DNA of 64,000 bases from Chitinophagaceae bacterium (GTDB lineage Bacteria; Bacteroidota; Bacteroidia; Chitinophagales; Chitinophagaceae), in contig JAMLHK010000005.1 of assembly GCA_023957155.1 (NCBI GenBank), forward strand, positions 305,639-369,638. The letters are read 5' to 3'. Position 1 is the stretch's first letter. Each line of letters starts with the position of its first letter. The notes under the pieces were generated by a model that searched no databases, had not been told where the DNA came from, and saw only the letters and a program-made list of their open reading frames with translations. The translations under genes and the position numbers were made by a program. Shown here in pieces: positions 43,753 to 51,946 of this stretch.

Positions 43753-45120
43753 TTATTTCTGTTCTGCAAAATACTTGTGAAAATACGGGATCGTTTCGAT
43801 GCCCTTATAAAAGTTGAAAAGATCAAATTTTTCATTAGGAGAATGTAGGTTGTCACTGTCTAAGCCAAATCCCATAAATACGATTTTGATTCCCAGCTCC
43901 TGCTCAAATAATGAACAGATGGGGATGCTTCCGCCTCCGCGAACTGGTATAGGGCTTTTGCCGAAAGTGGTTTCAATTGCTTTGGCCGCAGCCCGGTAAG
44001 CAGGGGAGTCAATAGGGGTAATATAAGGCTCACCACCATGATGTTCTTCAGCTTTGACCGTTATTCCCGGAGGTGCAATCTCCCTGAAATATCGTAACAA
44101 TTTGGCGGTTATGTCAGCCGCCGACTGGTTGGGTACCAGGCGTGCTGAAATTTTAGCATGTGCCTTTGCCGGTAATACGGTTTTTGCGCCTTCCCCAGTA
44201 TAGCCACCCCATATACCGTTAAGCTCCAGCGTGGGACGTATGCCTGTTCTTTCATTGGTTGTATATCCTTTTTCTCCCCATAAGGCATTTACTCCAAGGT
44301 CTTTCTTATATGCTTCTTCATCAAAAGGCGCCTCGGCCATCAGTTTCCTTTCTTCCGGAGTAGCGGCTATTACGTTATCATAAAATCCGGGTATGGTAAT
44401 GTGATTATTCTCATCGTGGCAGGAGGCGATCATTTTTGCAAGCATGGTGATCGGGTTGGCAACGGCGCCTCCATATACGCCACTATGCAGGTCGCGGTTC
44501 GGACCGGTTACTTCTATTTCTATATAAGAGAGTCCCCGGACTCCTGTATCTATGGAAGGGGTGTCCATGCTGATCATGGCCGTATCACTGATCAGAATTA
44601 CATCGGCGCTGAGCAATGATTTATTTGACGATACAAACCGGGCCAAATTAGGTGAACCGATCTCTTCCTCTCCCTCGATAATAAACTTAATGTTAGTGAA
44701 GAGGCTGTCGGTTTTAACCATGGTTTCCAATGCCTTAACGTGCATGTAAAACTGCCCTTTATCATCACAGGATCCACGTGCATAAATTTTACCGTCCCTG
44801 ATCTCCGGATCAAACGGACCGCTTTTCCATAAGTTAAGCGGGTCGGGAGGTTGTACATCGTAGTGGCCATATACCAGCACGGTAGGGCGGGATGGGTCGG
44901 TAATTTTTTCTCCATATACTACCGGGTGGCCTTCGGTGGGAAATATTTCAGCCTTATCGGCGCCTGCTTCTAATAGTCTTTGTTTAACTGCTTCTGCACA
45001 GGTTATCATATCCTGCTTATGGGCACTTGAAGCGCTCACTGAAGGAATACGTAACAAGTCCAGTAATTCATTTAAAAAACGGTCTTTATTTTTTTGCTGG
45101 TACTCGTTCCATACTTGCAT
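43753..45120 (-). CDS. Dipeptidase, M20 family
   Basis: A 455-residue metallopeptidase of the M20/ArgE/CNDP type. Metal site 1 is Y-G-H-Y-D-V-Q-P-P-D near residue 84; the bridging Asp is in G-S-C-D-D-K-G-Q; the catalytic Glu pair is in I-E-G-E-E-E-I-G-S-P. The dimerisation or lid domain contains D-L-H-S-G-V-Y-G-G, and the last metal ligand is in S-D-N-L-H-S-P-N-E. Members hydrolyse dipeptides or acylated amino acids in the cytoplasm. No signal peptide is present. The gene has a long upstream region with a large AT palindrome. Confidence 0.93.
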   Translation of the reverse strand: MQVWNEYQQKNKDRFLNELLDLLRIPSVSASSAHKQDMITCAEAVKQRLLEAGADKAEIFPTEGHPVVYGEKITDPSRPTVLVYGHYDVQPPDPLNLWKSGPFDPEIRDGKIYARGSCDDKGQFYMHVKALETMVKTDSLFTNIKFIIEGEEEIGSPNLARFVSSNKSLLSADVILISDTAMISMDTPSIDTGVRGLSYIEIEVTGPNRDLHSGVYGGAVANPITMLAKMIASCHDENNHITIPGFYDNVIAATPEERKLMAEAPFDEEAYKKDLGVNALWGEKGYTTNERTGIRPTLELNGIWGGYTGEGAKTVLPAKAHAKISARLVPNQSAADITAKLLRYFREIAPPGITVKAEEHHGGEPYITPIDSPAYRAAAKAIETTFGKSPIPVRGGGSIPICSLFEQELGIKIVFMGFGLDSDNLHSPNEKFDLFNFYKGIETIPYFHKYFAEQK

Positions 45121-45216
45121 GATCTTTTAATTTCAGGTGAAAAATAGATATAACGAAATTAAGTGTTTTTATATAGCCGGTACTGTAAACTTTAAGCGGT
45201 TTGTTGGCGAAAAGAC

Positions 45217-45252
45217 TTTCGTAAAAAATATTTTTACATATTTTTTACGAAA
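45217..45252. repeat. Perfect 15-bp inverted repeat upstream of M20 dipeptidase gene
   Basis: Arms TTTCGTAAAAAATAT (45217-45231) and ATATTTTTTACGAAA (45238-45252) are perfect complements around a 6-nt spacer. It lies 97 bp upstream of the M20 dipeptidase start on one side and just before a canonical promoter on the other, so it could be an operator shared by the two directions or a hairpin. Confidence 0.6.
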
Positions 45253-45257
45253 CCTGT

Positions 45258-45288
45258 TTTGATGATGTACCACATCGCTTTATCTTTG
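45258..45288 (+). promoter_or_regulatory. Canonical Bacteroidota promoter of a putative small RNA
   Basis: TTTG at 45258-45261, a 19-bp spacer, and TATCTTTG at 45281-45288, the full -33/-7 consensus for the Bacteroidota primary sigma factor. No plus-strand gene follows, only the stem-loop described next. Confidence 0.65.
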
Positions 45289-45294
45289 CCATCG

Positions 45295-45372
45295 TATTGC
45301 AAGTCCATATATCAGCCTTTGCTGGTCCGACCGTTGCAGGGAGGTTCTGGCAAAGGCTGAGCCAATTTTACA
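45295..45372 (+). ncRNA. Putative structured small RNA, unknown class
   Basis: Downstream of a perfect promoter lies a stem CAGCCTTTGC (45313-45322) / GCAAAGGCTG (45350-45359) with a 27-nt internal part that can form a second short helix (GACC with GGTT), followed by TTTT at 45366-45369. No plus-strand reading frame is supported, so a transcript of about 75 nt is likely to act as RNA. It ends at the 3' end of the convergent membrane protein gene. It lacks the GGAA tetraloop of SRP RNA and is no class I recognise. Confidence 0.45.
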
Positions 45373-45900
45373 CTATACCGGTCTGGTATTGCTTTTGGAT
45401 AGCAGCATAAATACGGCAGAAAGAATGCTATATATGATGGCTGAACCAATCAGTAAGAATTTCATTGTTGCCATGATGGTGGTAACCGCCGATATAAAGG
45501 CTGTTGCAAAAAAATGAATAGAAAAACACATGGCTATATTCTCTGTTACATCAAAGAGCATTGCAAGTAAGCTGCCAAAAGCAAGCAGCACGCCTAATTG
45601 TTGTGCCCAGTGTGTGTTTTTGTAATGGACGGAAAAATAGCCGCATGTGGAGTAAAGAAATAGCCCGTAAAAGGGGATAAATAAAAAATCCAGCAACATA
45701 TTGAGGCGAAAAGCGCCGTGCAGTGAATGGCTCCAGGCTGCTGCTATAGATTGCGTGTGCGATGCATTGCAACTGAATTCTAATGACAGGATACCTGAGG
45801 GAGAGAAGGGGGTAATGAGCTGCCTTCCCTGCAACTGGAGCAGCAGTATAAAAAATATTGTTCCGGCAAAGAAAAAGCCAATGATCTTCCAGTTAGTCAT
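45373..45900 (-). CDS. Hypothetical integral membrane protein
   Basis: A 175-residue protein with about four to five hydrophobic helices: near residues 7-23, 67-85, 100-120 and 130-168. A short polar loop between helices 1 and 2 contains S-C-N-A-S-H-T-Q. No catalytic motif is recognised. A short AT spacer of 40 bp separates it from the stop of the adjacent LptF/G-type gene upstream on the same strand, so the two could share a transcript. Function unknown. Confidence 0.65.
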   Translation of the reverse strand: MTNWKIIGFFFAGTIFFILLLQLQGRQLITPFSPSGILSLEFSCNASHTQSIAAAWSHSLHGAFRLNMLLDFLFIPFYGLFLYSTCGYFSVHYKNTHWAQQLGVLLAFGSLLAMLFDVTENIAMCFSIHFFATAFISAVTTIMATMKFLLIGSAIIYSILSAVFMLLSKSNTRPV

Positions 45901-45939
45901 ATCTTCTTTTACTAAAAAAACCAGTTTAATAAAGGTAAA

Positions 45940-47502
45940 TTAAAACCGGCTCTGTGCTTTTAAGTTCTTCAGTTTTTTTAAAAGTGAGCTGATGCTTTTA
46001 AAGAAACGATAATAAAACTCCTTATTGAATAATTGAGAGTCGTGCATCGCCTTGTACGTAAGAAATATTCCAATAGGAAGCAGCACCATGGTAGAGAGCC
46101 ACATGCCCGTAAATGCCGAAGTGATGTCTTCCCGTACAAATTTTTCGCCAAACATATTGAGCAGGTGAAAAATGAGGAAAAAGATAACGGCTATTACCAG
46201 GGGCATGCCCATTCCTCCTTTTCGGATAATAGAGCCCAGCGGTGCACCGATCAGAAATAGCACTACACAGGCAAAAGATAATGAAAATTTCCTGTGCCAT
46301 TCGATCAGGTGATACCGGAGGTCCTTTTGTTTTATACGGGCTTCTTCCGCAAGAATGTCAAGGTTGTTTTTCTGGCCGCTTACCCTGTCATAGGCTCTGC
46401 CCATGACTAATTTTCTGACAGAATCCGGAAGTAGCTGAGCGTAACCTTTTCCTTCCGGCGGCCGGAGCGCTTTTTCTATACTTTTTCCCCGGGAATCGTA
46501 TTGAGGTTGTTTAACCGCAAGGGGTTTATTCCCCTGCCTGGACTGAATAGCAGCATCCGGTATCTTTTCCGCAACGGGATAGGGTTCCTGGGTAGGGATG
46601 AGTACACGTCTTATAAAAGAGTAATTAATGCCTACTTCCCGGTCAGATTTCTTTTCCATATCGCTGCCTGCTCTTTTCTTCAGTGAATCAATCGTTTTAT
46701 CTAATTGCCTGATGTTGAGCATCCTGAAATTATCCTTAAAAATACTATCGGGGGTTTGCATCATTTTGAATGAGCTCAGGTCAAATACCTTTTTGTACTC
46801 TTTAAAGCCTAATCTTATATAATCGGTGTTAATGGAATAAGAGGGTCCTCTTTCTTCGTATCGCCATCCGTTTTCTAAATAAAATTCAAGAAATTTTTTG
46901 TCGGCACTGATATTCATTTTCCCGTGTTCGGAAATGATAATATTGTCCTGCAGGTTATAGTTTTTTTCAAAGATGATAATGTGATGTATCGTGGTGTTGT
47001 CCTTTTCTTTCTTTCCTATCTTGATGGTATAGCCCTCAAACTCTTTGAAAAAGACACCTTCTTTAAGGTTGAAGGCGGGCTTTGCCACCGTTATATCGTA
47101 CAACAGCGTCTGGAATTTCAATTGTGCTACGGGGATAACATAATTGGAGAATAAAAAGGCAATAACAGAAATGAGCAATGAAATAATAAATAGGGGGCGC
47201 ATAAAGCGCAGAAGGGGTATGCCGGCAGATTTTATGGCTACCGTTTCAAAACTTTCGCCCAGCTTGCCGAAGGTCATGATAGAAGATATCAGGACGGCTA
47301 AGGGTAATGCCAGGGGTATAGCCGTGGCAGTAACGTAGCTGGTTAATCGCAGGATAGTAAAAGAATCCAGTCCCTTTCCTACTAAGTCGTCAATATACTT
47401 CCAGAAAAACTGCAGCACCAGGATAAACAGGGTGATAAAAAAAGTAACAATAAAAGGGCCAATAAAGGATTTAACGACCAGTTTATCTAATTTTTTAATC
47501 AC
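45940..47502 (-). CDS. LptF/LptG family permease (YjgP/YjgQ)
   Basis: A 520-residue permease of the lipopolysaccharide exporter family. Three N-terminal membrane helices (near residues 15-35, 55-75, 98-118) come first, with the family start K-K-L-D-K-L-V-V-K-S-F-I-G-P-F. A large periplasmic beta-jellyroll domain spans about residues 130-370, and three C-terminal helices close it (F-S-L-S-F-A-C-V-V-L-F-L-I-G-A-P-L-G). The periplasmic domain is longer than in E. coli and has a Lys/Arg/Gln-rich insert near residues 290-350. It should extract lipid A or LPS from the inner membrane with LptB and pass it to LptC/A. A START-like gene lies just upstream, as in many Bacteroidota. Confidence 0.9.
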   Translation of the reverse strand: MIKKLDKLVVKSFIGPFIVTFFITLFILVLQFFWKYIDDLVGKGLDSFTILRLTSYVTATAIPLALPLAVLISSIMTFGKLGESFETVAIKSAGIPLLRFMRPLFIISLLISVIAFLFSNYVIPVAQLKFQTLLYDITVAKPAFNLKEGVFFKEFEGYTIKIGKKEKDNTTIHHIIIFEKNYNLQDNIIISEHGKMNISADKKFLEFYLENGWRYEERGPSYSINTDYIRLGFKEYKKVFDLSSFKMMQTPDSIFKDNFRMLNIRQLDKTIDSLKKRAGSDMEKKSDREVGINYSFIRRVLIPTQEPYPVAEKIPDAAIQSRQGNKPLAVKQPQYDSRGKSIEKALRPPEGKGYAQLLPDSVRKLVMGRAYDRVSGQKNNLDILAEEARIKQKDLRYHLIEWHRKFSLSFACVVLFLIGAPLGSIIRKGGMGMPLVIAVIFFLIFHLLNMFGEKFVREDITSAFTGMWLSTMVLLPIGIFLTYKAMHDSQLFNKEFYYRFFKSISSLLKKLKNLKAQSRF

Positions 47503-47649
47503 GGTTTTTACGCTTACTGTTTTATGCTGCTGTATTTGTAATCAATAGAAGCCGCAAAAATACAGTATATGGCAAAGGAAAGAAGCGGAACAGGAATTTT
47601 CGGAAGATTTTTGCAATATGACCAGGGTGTCTGCCGGCTTTTGCACAGG

Positions 47650-48030
47650 CTATGCTCCTATGCGGTGAAACAGCTCTTTTACCTGGTAATCCCACAGACG
47701 GCTTTGATCGGAAATCTCCTTTTTATCGGCAAAATCTTTGATTACCAGTATCGTTTGATTGGTGACTTCGGATTTCTCAATACTAAATTCAAAATATTCG
47801 TCTTTGGGGGCATGCATCCAGTGGAAACGGATAAACTTGTTCTCTTCCCCTTCAAGCACCTCTGCTTTATCTGTAGAGCCTTCCCAGGTAAAACTGAAAA
47901 CCATATCTCTTTCATCAACCCTGTCCGCAAACCATTCCTGGAGTCCGGCAGGAGTAGAAAGAAATTCATACAAGATAGACGGGGAGCAGCGAACCGGGTA
48001 TTCTAACGTATATAATTGTTTTTTACTCAT
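47650..48030 (-). CDS. START-like domain protein
   Basis: A 126-residue SRPBCC/START-fold protein (helix-grip), close to AHSA1-like proteins: V-R-C-S-P-S-I-L-Y-E-F-L-S-T-P-A-G-L-Q-E-W-F-A near the start and the C-terminal helix L-W-D-Y-Q-V-K-E-L. Such folds bind hydrophobic ligands, but no ligand is known for this Bacteroidota group. It lies upstream of the LptF/G-type permease on the same strand, about 150 bp apart, and the pair recurs in the phylum (recalled from general knowledge), hinting at an envelope lipid role. Confidence 0.8.
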   Translation of the reverse strand: MSKKQLYTLEYPVRCSPSILYEFLSTPAGLQEWFADRVDERDMVFSFTWEGSTDKAEVLEGEENKFIRFHWMHAPKDEYFEFSIEKSEVTNQTILVIKDFADKKEISDQSRLWDYQVKELFHRIGA

Positions 48031-48317
48031 TTGTAGGTCTATTAGACTTGATCCATGATAGCCTGCAATAATATAAAATTAATAGAAGCATCAAAATTTT
48101 TTAGGGAATATTTTTTCTTTCAGGGGTTAAGAAAAGGAGGTACCGGCTATTTTAAAGAGGAAGGGCCTGATCTTCAGGGAATAATATTTTTTTCTTGTAT
48201 CTGCTAATTGCTTAAATTGCTTGGGAAGTGCAATTTCTTATGGTAGCCAACGTTTTATAGATAAATCTATTGATTTATGATATTCAGTAAACCTCTTAAA
48301 AATTGCTGCGTATGAGC

Positions 48318-49187
48318 ATGCGTCAACTAAAGATCACGAAGTCCATTACCAATCGTGAATCTCAGAGCCTTGAAAAGTACTTACAGGAAATTGGCCGGGT
48401 AGAATTGATTGGACCTGAAGAGGAAGTTAAGTTGGCCGCTTTGATCAAACAGGGCGATCAGAAAGCGCTTGACCGGCTTACTAAAGCCAATTTGCGTTTT
48501 GTGGTTTCCGTAGCCAAGCAATATCAAAATCAGGGTTTATCGCTCCCGGATCTGATTAATGAAGGTAATTTAGGACTTATAAAGGCAGCCCAGCGTTTTG
48601 ATGAAACACGAGGGTTTAAATTTATATCGTATGCGGTCTGGTGGATTCGCCAGAGTATCCTGCAGGCATTGGCAGAACAATCCCGTATTGTGCGCCTGCC
48701 GTTGAATAAGGTGGGGCTTACCAACCGGATCAATAAGGCTTTCCAGCAATTAGAGCAGGAATATGAACGCGAGCCTTCTGCTGAAGAGCTGGCAGATTTG
48801 CTTGAGATAGATACGGATGAAATTGCCGCAACGCTTGGCGTTGCCGCCCGGCATGTAAGCATGGATACGCCTTTGTCTGACGGAGAGGAAAGCACATTGG
48901 TGGATGTAATGGAAAATCCCAATGCCGACAGAGTTGATTTAAAAGTGGCTCACCACGAGTCTTTAAAGAAGGAAATTGAGAGATCATTGCATACTTTAAC
49001 AGACCGCCAGCAGGATGTGATCCGGTTTTTCTTTGGTATTGGCTTTGATAACCCCATGAGCCTGGAGGATATTGGGGAAAGGTTTAATCTTACCCGGGAA
49101 AGAGTCCGGCAGATTAAAGACAAAGCCATCACCAAGCTCAGAACAACATCAAGAAGTAAGTTGTTAAAAACTTATCTGGGTTCATAA
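48318..49187 (+). CDS. rpoD: Primary RNA polymerase sigma factor RpoD (Bacteroidota type)
   Basis: A 289-residue sigma-70 family factor from the ATG at 48318 ([14 protein letters not shown]), the standard start in the phylum; a TTG at 48303 and an ATG at 48312 lie just upstream. It has region 1.2 ([12 protein letters not shown]), region 2 with [16 protein letters not shown] and S-Y-A-V-W-W-I-R-Q, region 3, and region 4 with [10 protein letters not shown]. The long N-terminal 1.1 region of proteobacterial RpoD is absent. It is the factor expected to read the TTTG/TAnnTTTG promoters seen throughout the window. A terminator follows. Confidence 0.96.
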   Translation: MRQLKITKSITNRESQSLEKYLQEIGRVELIGPEEEVKLAALIKQGDQKALDRLTKANLRFVVSVAKQYQNQGLSLPDLINEGNLGLIKAAQRFDETRGFKFISYAVWWIRQSILQALAEQSRIVRLPLNKVGLTNRINKAFQQLEQEYEREPSAEELADLLEIDTDEIAATLGVAARHVSMDTPLSDGEESTLVDVMENPNADRVDLKVAHHESLKKEIERSLHTLTDRQQDVIRFFFGIGFDNPMSLEDIGERFNLTRERVRQIKDKAITKLRTTSRSKLLKTYLGS

Positions 49188-49229
49188 TTCTACTCATCTT
49201 TAGTTTGCTTAACTTTGCAGCGTTTTCAG

Positions 49230-49261
49230 AAGTGAACAATGGATTACTGTTCACTTTTTTT
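49230..49261 (+). terminator. Terminator after rpoD
   Basis: Stem AAGTGAACA / TGTTCACTT with a 9-nt loop, then T7. A TAACTTTG sequence at 49210-49217 lies before it; if active, it would give only a very short RNA or be part of an attenuator for ffh. Confidence 0.8.
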
Positions 49262-49337
49262 ATGAAGAGAGAGCAATATGTGATAAAAATTATCCTGTAT
49301 CTATGCTTTCTATATACCTGTTTAAAAGAGCATTTAT

Positions 49338-50657
49338 ATGTTTGAGTCATTATCAGAACGGCTGGAGTCTGCCTTTAAGCAAATAAAAGGTCAGGGTAGA
49401 ATTAACGAGCTGAATATTGCTAATACGGTAAAGGATATACGCCGGGCCCTGGTTGATGCGGATGTAAATTATAAGATAGCCAAAGAATTTACCGATACGG
49501 TTAAAACCAAGGCGCTGGGAGAAAAGGTACTGACTGCGGTCAGTCCGGGTCAGCTGATGGTTAAAATAGTGAAGGATGAGCTGACCGAGCTGATGGGTGG
49601 CTCGGAAAGTGACTTAAATATTACCGGTAATCCTGCTGTTATTTTGATTGCAGGCTTGCAGGGTAGTGGTAAAACTACCTTTAGCGGTAAGCTGGCTCAT
49701 TATCTTAAATCAAAAAAAGGGAAATCGCCCTTGCTTGTTGCTGCGGATATTTACCGTCCTGCGGCAATAGACCAGTTGAAAATATTAGGAGAACAGGTGC
49801 AGGTAGATGTATACAGCGAGCCTGAAAATAAGGATGCCGTATCCATTGCACAAAATGCCATAAAAGAGGCGAAGAGCAAAAATAAGAATGTAGTTATTAT
49901 TGATACTGCGGGTCGTTTGGCAGTGGATGAAGTGATGATGAGAGAGGTGGAGCGTATTAAAGATACGGTTGATCCCCATGAAGTGCTTTTTGTGGTAGAT
50001 GCCATGACAGGTCAGGATGCGGTGAATACGGCAAAAACGTTTAATGACCGGCTCGATTTCAGCGGGGTGGTACTCACCAAATTAGACGGGGATACCCGTG
50101 GCGGTGCTGCCCTTTCTGTAAAATATACGGTTAAGAAACCCATAAAATTCATCAGTAGCGGAGAAAAGCCGGATACGCTGGATGTTTTTTACCCGGAAAG
50201 AATGGCCCAGCGTATTTTAGGGATGGGCGACATCACTACCCTTGTGGAGAAAGCCCAGGCTCAGTTTGATGAAGTTCAGGCGGCCAAGCTGCAAAAGAAA
50301 ATGAGGAAGAACCAGTTTGACTTCCAGGATTTTCTAAACCAGTTGCAGCAAATCAAAAAAATGGGCAATATTAAAGATTTGATGGGGATGATACCGGGTA
50401 TGGGAAAAGCCATAAAAGATGTTGATGTTAATGATGATTCGTTTAAAGGGATAGAAGCCATGATTAATTCTATGACGCCTTACGAAAGGGCAAATCCCGA
50501 TGTCATCAACCAGGGCAGGAGAATACGTATTGCCAAAGGGGCGGGGAAAGACATTACGGAGGTGAACCAGTTTATGAAGCAGTTTGAACAGATGAAACAA
50601 ATGATGAAAATGATGAATAAGATGCCCATGGGAAGAATGGGTTTGGGAAAACGTTGA
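49338..50657 (+). CDS. ffh: Signal recognition particle protein Ffh
   Basis: A 439-residue SRP54 GTPase. The N domain (residues 1-95) is followed by the G domain with G1 A-G-L-Q-G-S-G-K-T-T near residue 108, the D-T-A-G-R motif, and T-K-L-D-G (G4). The C-terminal M domain is Met-rich (K-Q-M-M-K-M-M-N-K-M-P-M-G-R-M) with the SRP-RNA-binding helix-loop-helix before it. It targets nascent membrane proteins to FtsY and SecYEG. rpsP follows after 101 bp, rimM after it. No SRP RNA is seen in the window. Confidence 0.97.
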   Translation: MFESLSERLESAFKQIKGQGRINELNIANTVKDIRRALVDADVNYKIAKEFTDTVKTKALGEKVLTAVSPGQLMVKIVKDELTELMGGSESDLNITGNPAVILIAGLQGSGKTTFSGKLAHYLKSKKGKSPLLVAADIYRPAAIDQLKILGEQVQVDVYSEPENKDAVSIAQNAIKEAKSKNKNVVIIDTAGRLAVDEVMMREVERIKDTVDPHEVLFVVDAMTGQDAVNTAKTFNDRLDFSGVVLTKLDGDTRGGAALSVKYTVKKPIKFISSGEKPDTLDVFYPERMAQRILGMGDITTLVEKAQAQFDEVQAAKLQKKMRKNQFDFQDFLNQLQQIKKMGNIKDLMGMIPGMGKAIKDVDVNDDSFKGIEAMINSMTPYERANPDVINQGRRIRIAKGAGKDITEVNQFMKQFEQMKQMMKMMNKMPMGRMGLGKR

Positions 50658-50758
50658 TTTTTTGTATTTTTATTTTTTGTAAATAGTTTGCAAGGCTTAT
50701 CTTCGCAAACCTTAAGAAAGAAACCAATTGTATCACCCATTTAAAATGTTTATTTTTT

Positions 50759-51196
50759 ATGGCTGTTAAAATCAGACTACAACGTCACGGGAGTAAGAAG
50801 AGACCCTTCTATTTTATAGTGGTAGCCGATGCCCGTGCGCCAAGGGATGGAAAATTCATCCAGAAGATCGGTACCTACAATCCATTGGGACAACCTACTG
50901 CAGTACAGTTAGACAGGCAAAAAGCGCTTGACTGGCTGCAAAAAGGAGCTCAGCCGACCGATACCGTACGCCGCATTTTGTCTTACAAAGGTGTTCTGTA
51001 TCTCAAACATTTGTTGCGCGGGGTAAGCCTGGGTTTATTTGATGAAGCTACCGCTATGGGCAAGTTCCAGAAATGGCACGAAGAACATGAAGGCAGCATC
51101 AGGCAGAAACAGGAAGAATCCGCAAGAGCAAGAAGGCCGAGGAAACCGGTTGCACCCAGGAAAGAAGCTGAGCAAAAAGAAGAAGAAGGTAACTGA
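50759..51196 (+). CDS. rpsP: 30S ribosomal protein S16
   Basis: A 145-residue S16. The conserved core (residues 1-80) starts [18 protein letters not shown] and includes [19 protein letters not shown] Bacteroidota-type C-terminal extension rich in Lys, Arg, Glu and Gln follows, about 60 residues longer than in E. coli. It is part of ffh-rpsP-rimM, with a terminator-like hairpin between it and rimM. Confidence 0.96.
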   Translation: MAVKIRLQRHGSKKRPFYFIVVADARAPRDGKFIQKIGTYNPLGQPTAVQLDRQKALDWLQKGAQPTDTVRRILSYKGVLYLKHLLRGVSLGLFDEATAMGKFQKWHEEHEGSIRQKQEESARARRPRKPVAPRKEAEQKEEEGN

Positions 51197-51230
51197 CAAT
51201 AAAGTAATTGTTGCTTCAACTGAACTAAAC

Positions 51231-51261
51231 AAAAAGCCTTGCATCATGCAGGGCTTTTTTT
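51231..51261 (+). terminator. Terminator between rpsP and rimM
   Basis: Stem AAAAAGCCTTGCA / TGCAGGGCTTTTT with a 3-nt loop and a T7 run. It may be partial, lowering rimM relative to S16. Confidence 0.75.
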
Positions 51262-51302
51262 AGTAATCATATGGTAACCCTGAAAAAAGAAGCCTGTTAG
51301 GA

Positions 51303-51824
51303 ATGTCCGAATATTTTAAAATAGGAAAAATGGTTTCGGCGTTTGGACTGGAAGGAGAGATCATCCTGTTACACAGCCTCGGTAAAAAAACTGCGCTTAA
51401 AGGAATAGATGCCATCTTTGTTGAAGACCAGAAGACCTCGTTTCTGCCTTATTTTGTTCAGTCTGCACGTATAAAAAGCGAAAAGGAAATATACCTGAAG
51501 CTGGAAGATATCAATACCCGTGAAGCGGCTTTAAAGATGGTGCATAAAGAAGTGTGGCTGGAAGAAAAGGACTTTAAGCAGTTTGCCGACCGGTCGGCTC
51601 CCATAGCCTTGCTGGGTTATCAATTGATAGACAAGGGCAATATTATCGGCAACATAGATGAAATAATAGAGCAGCCGCATCAGGTATTATGTAAAATTTT
51701 GCTTGAAGGTAAGGAAGTGCTTATTCCCCTGCATGATCAGACATTACAGCGTATAGACAGGAAAAATAAAAAAGTATGGGTTGACCTGCCGGACGGGTTA
51801 CTGGAAATATACAAGAGCAGTTAA
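51303..51824 (+). CDS. rimM: Ribosome maturation factor RimM
   Basis: A 173-residue protein that assists 30S head assembly around S19. The N-terminal beta-barrel (about residues 4-85) begins Y-F-K-I-G-K-M-V-S-A-F-G-L-E-G-E, and the PRC-barrel domain has A-L-L-G-Y-Q-L-I-D-K-G-N-I-I-G-N-I-D-E and ends with W-V-D-L-P-D-G-L-L. It follows rpsP. The gene that often comes next, trmD, is at 37924 instead; accessory DNA (a YhcG nuclease unit) starts about 30 bp after rimM. Confidence 0.94.
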   Translation: MSEYFKIGKMVSAFGLEGEIILLHSLGKKTALKGIDAIFVEDQKTSFLPYFVQSARIKSEKEIYLKLEDINTREAALKMVHKEVWLEEKDFKQFADRSAPIALLGYQLIDKGNIIGNIDEIIEQPHQVLCKILLEGKEVLIPLHDQTLQRIDRKNKKVWVDLPDGLLEIYKSS

Positions 51825-51853
51825 TTCCCGGAATTGTATCGGTTGTTCAGGTC

Positions 51854-51920
51854 AGGGCTTGGCGTAGTTGGCTTTTGCGCGGTTGCTTTGTGCGTTGACA
51901 AGTCAATTACGCCAAATCCT
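51854..51920 (-). repeat. attC-like imperfect palindrome 3' of the YhcG gene
   Basis: The arms AGGGCTTGGCGTAGTTGGC (51854-51872) and the complement of 51902-51920 match at 15 of 19 positions, around a 29-bp centre. In the direction of the YhcG gene its start reads AACAAGGATTTGGCGTAAT, close to AACAGCGGTTTTGCGTAAT at 63926-63944 after the DprA-like gene. It begins 26 bp after the YhcG stop. Confidence 0.6.
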
Positions 51921-51946
51921 TGTTATGGGCAAGTGGCTTTCAGATT

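Noticed and set aside
45295-45372. Possible SRP RNA near the orphan promoter
   Set aside because: The outer stem and some flanking words resemble small SRP RNA ends, but the conserved GGAA tetraloop and the asymmetric A-rich loop are absent and the transcript is too short. Kept only as an unknown RNA candidate.
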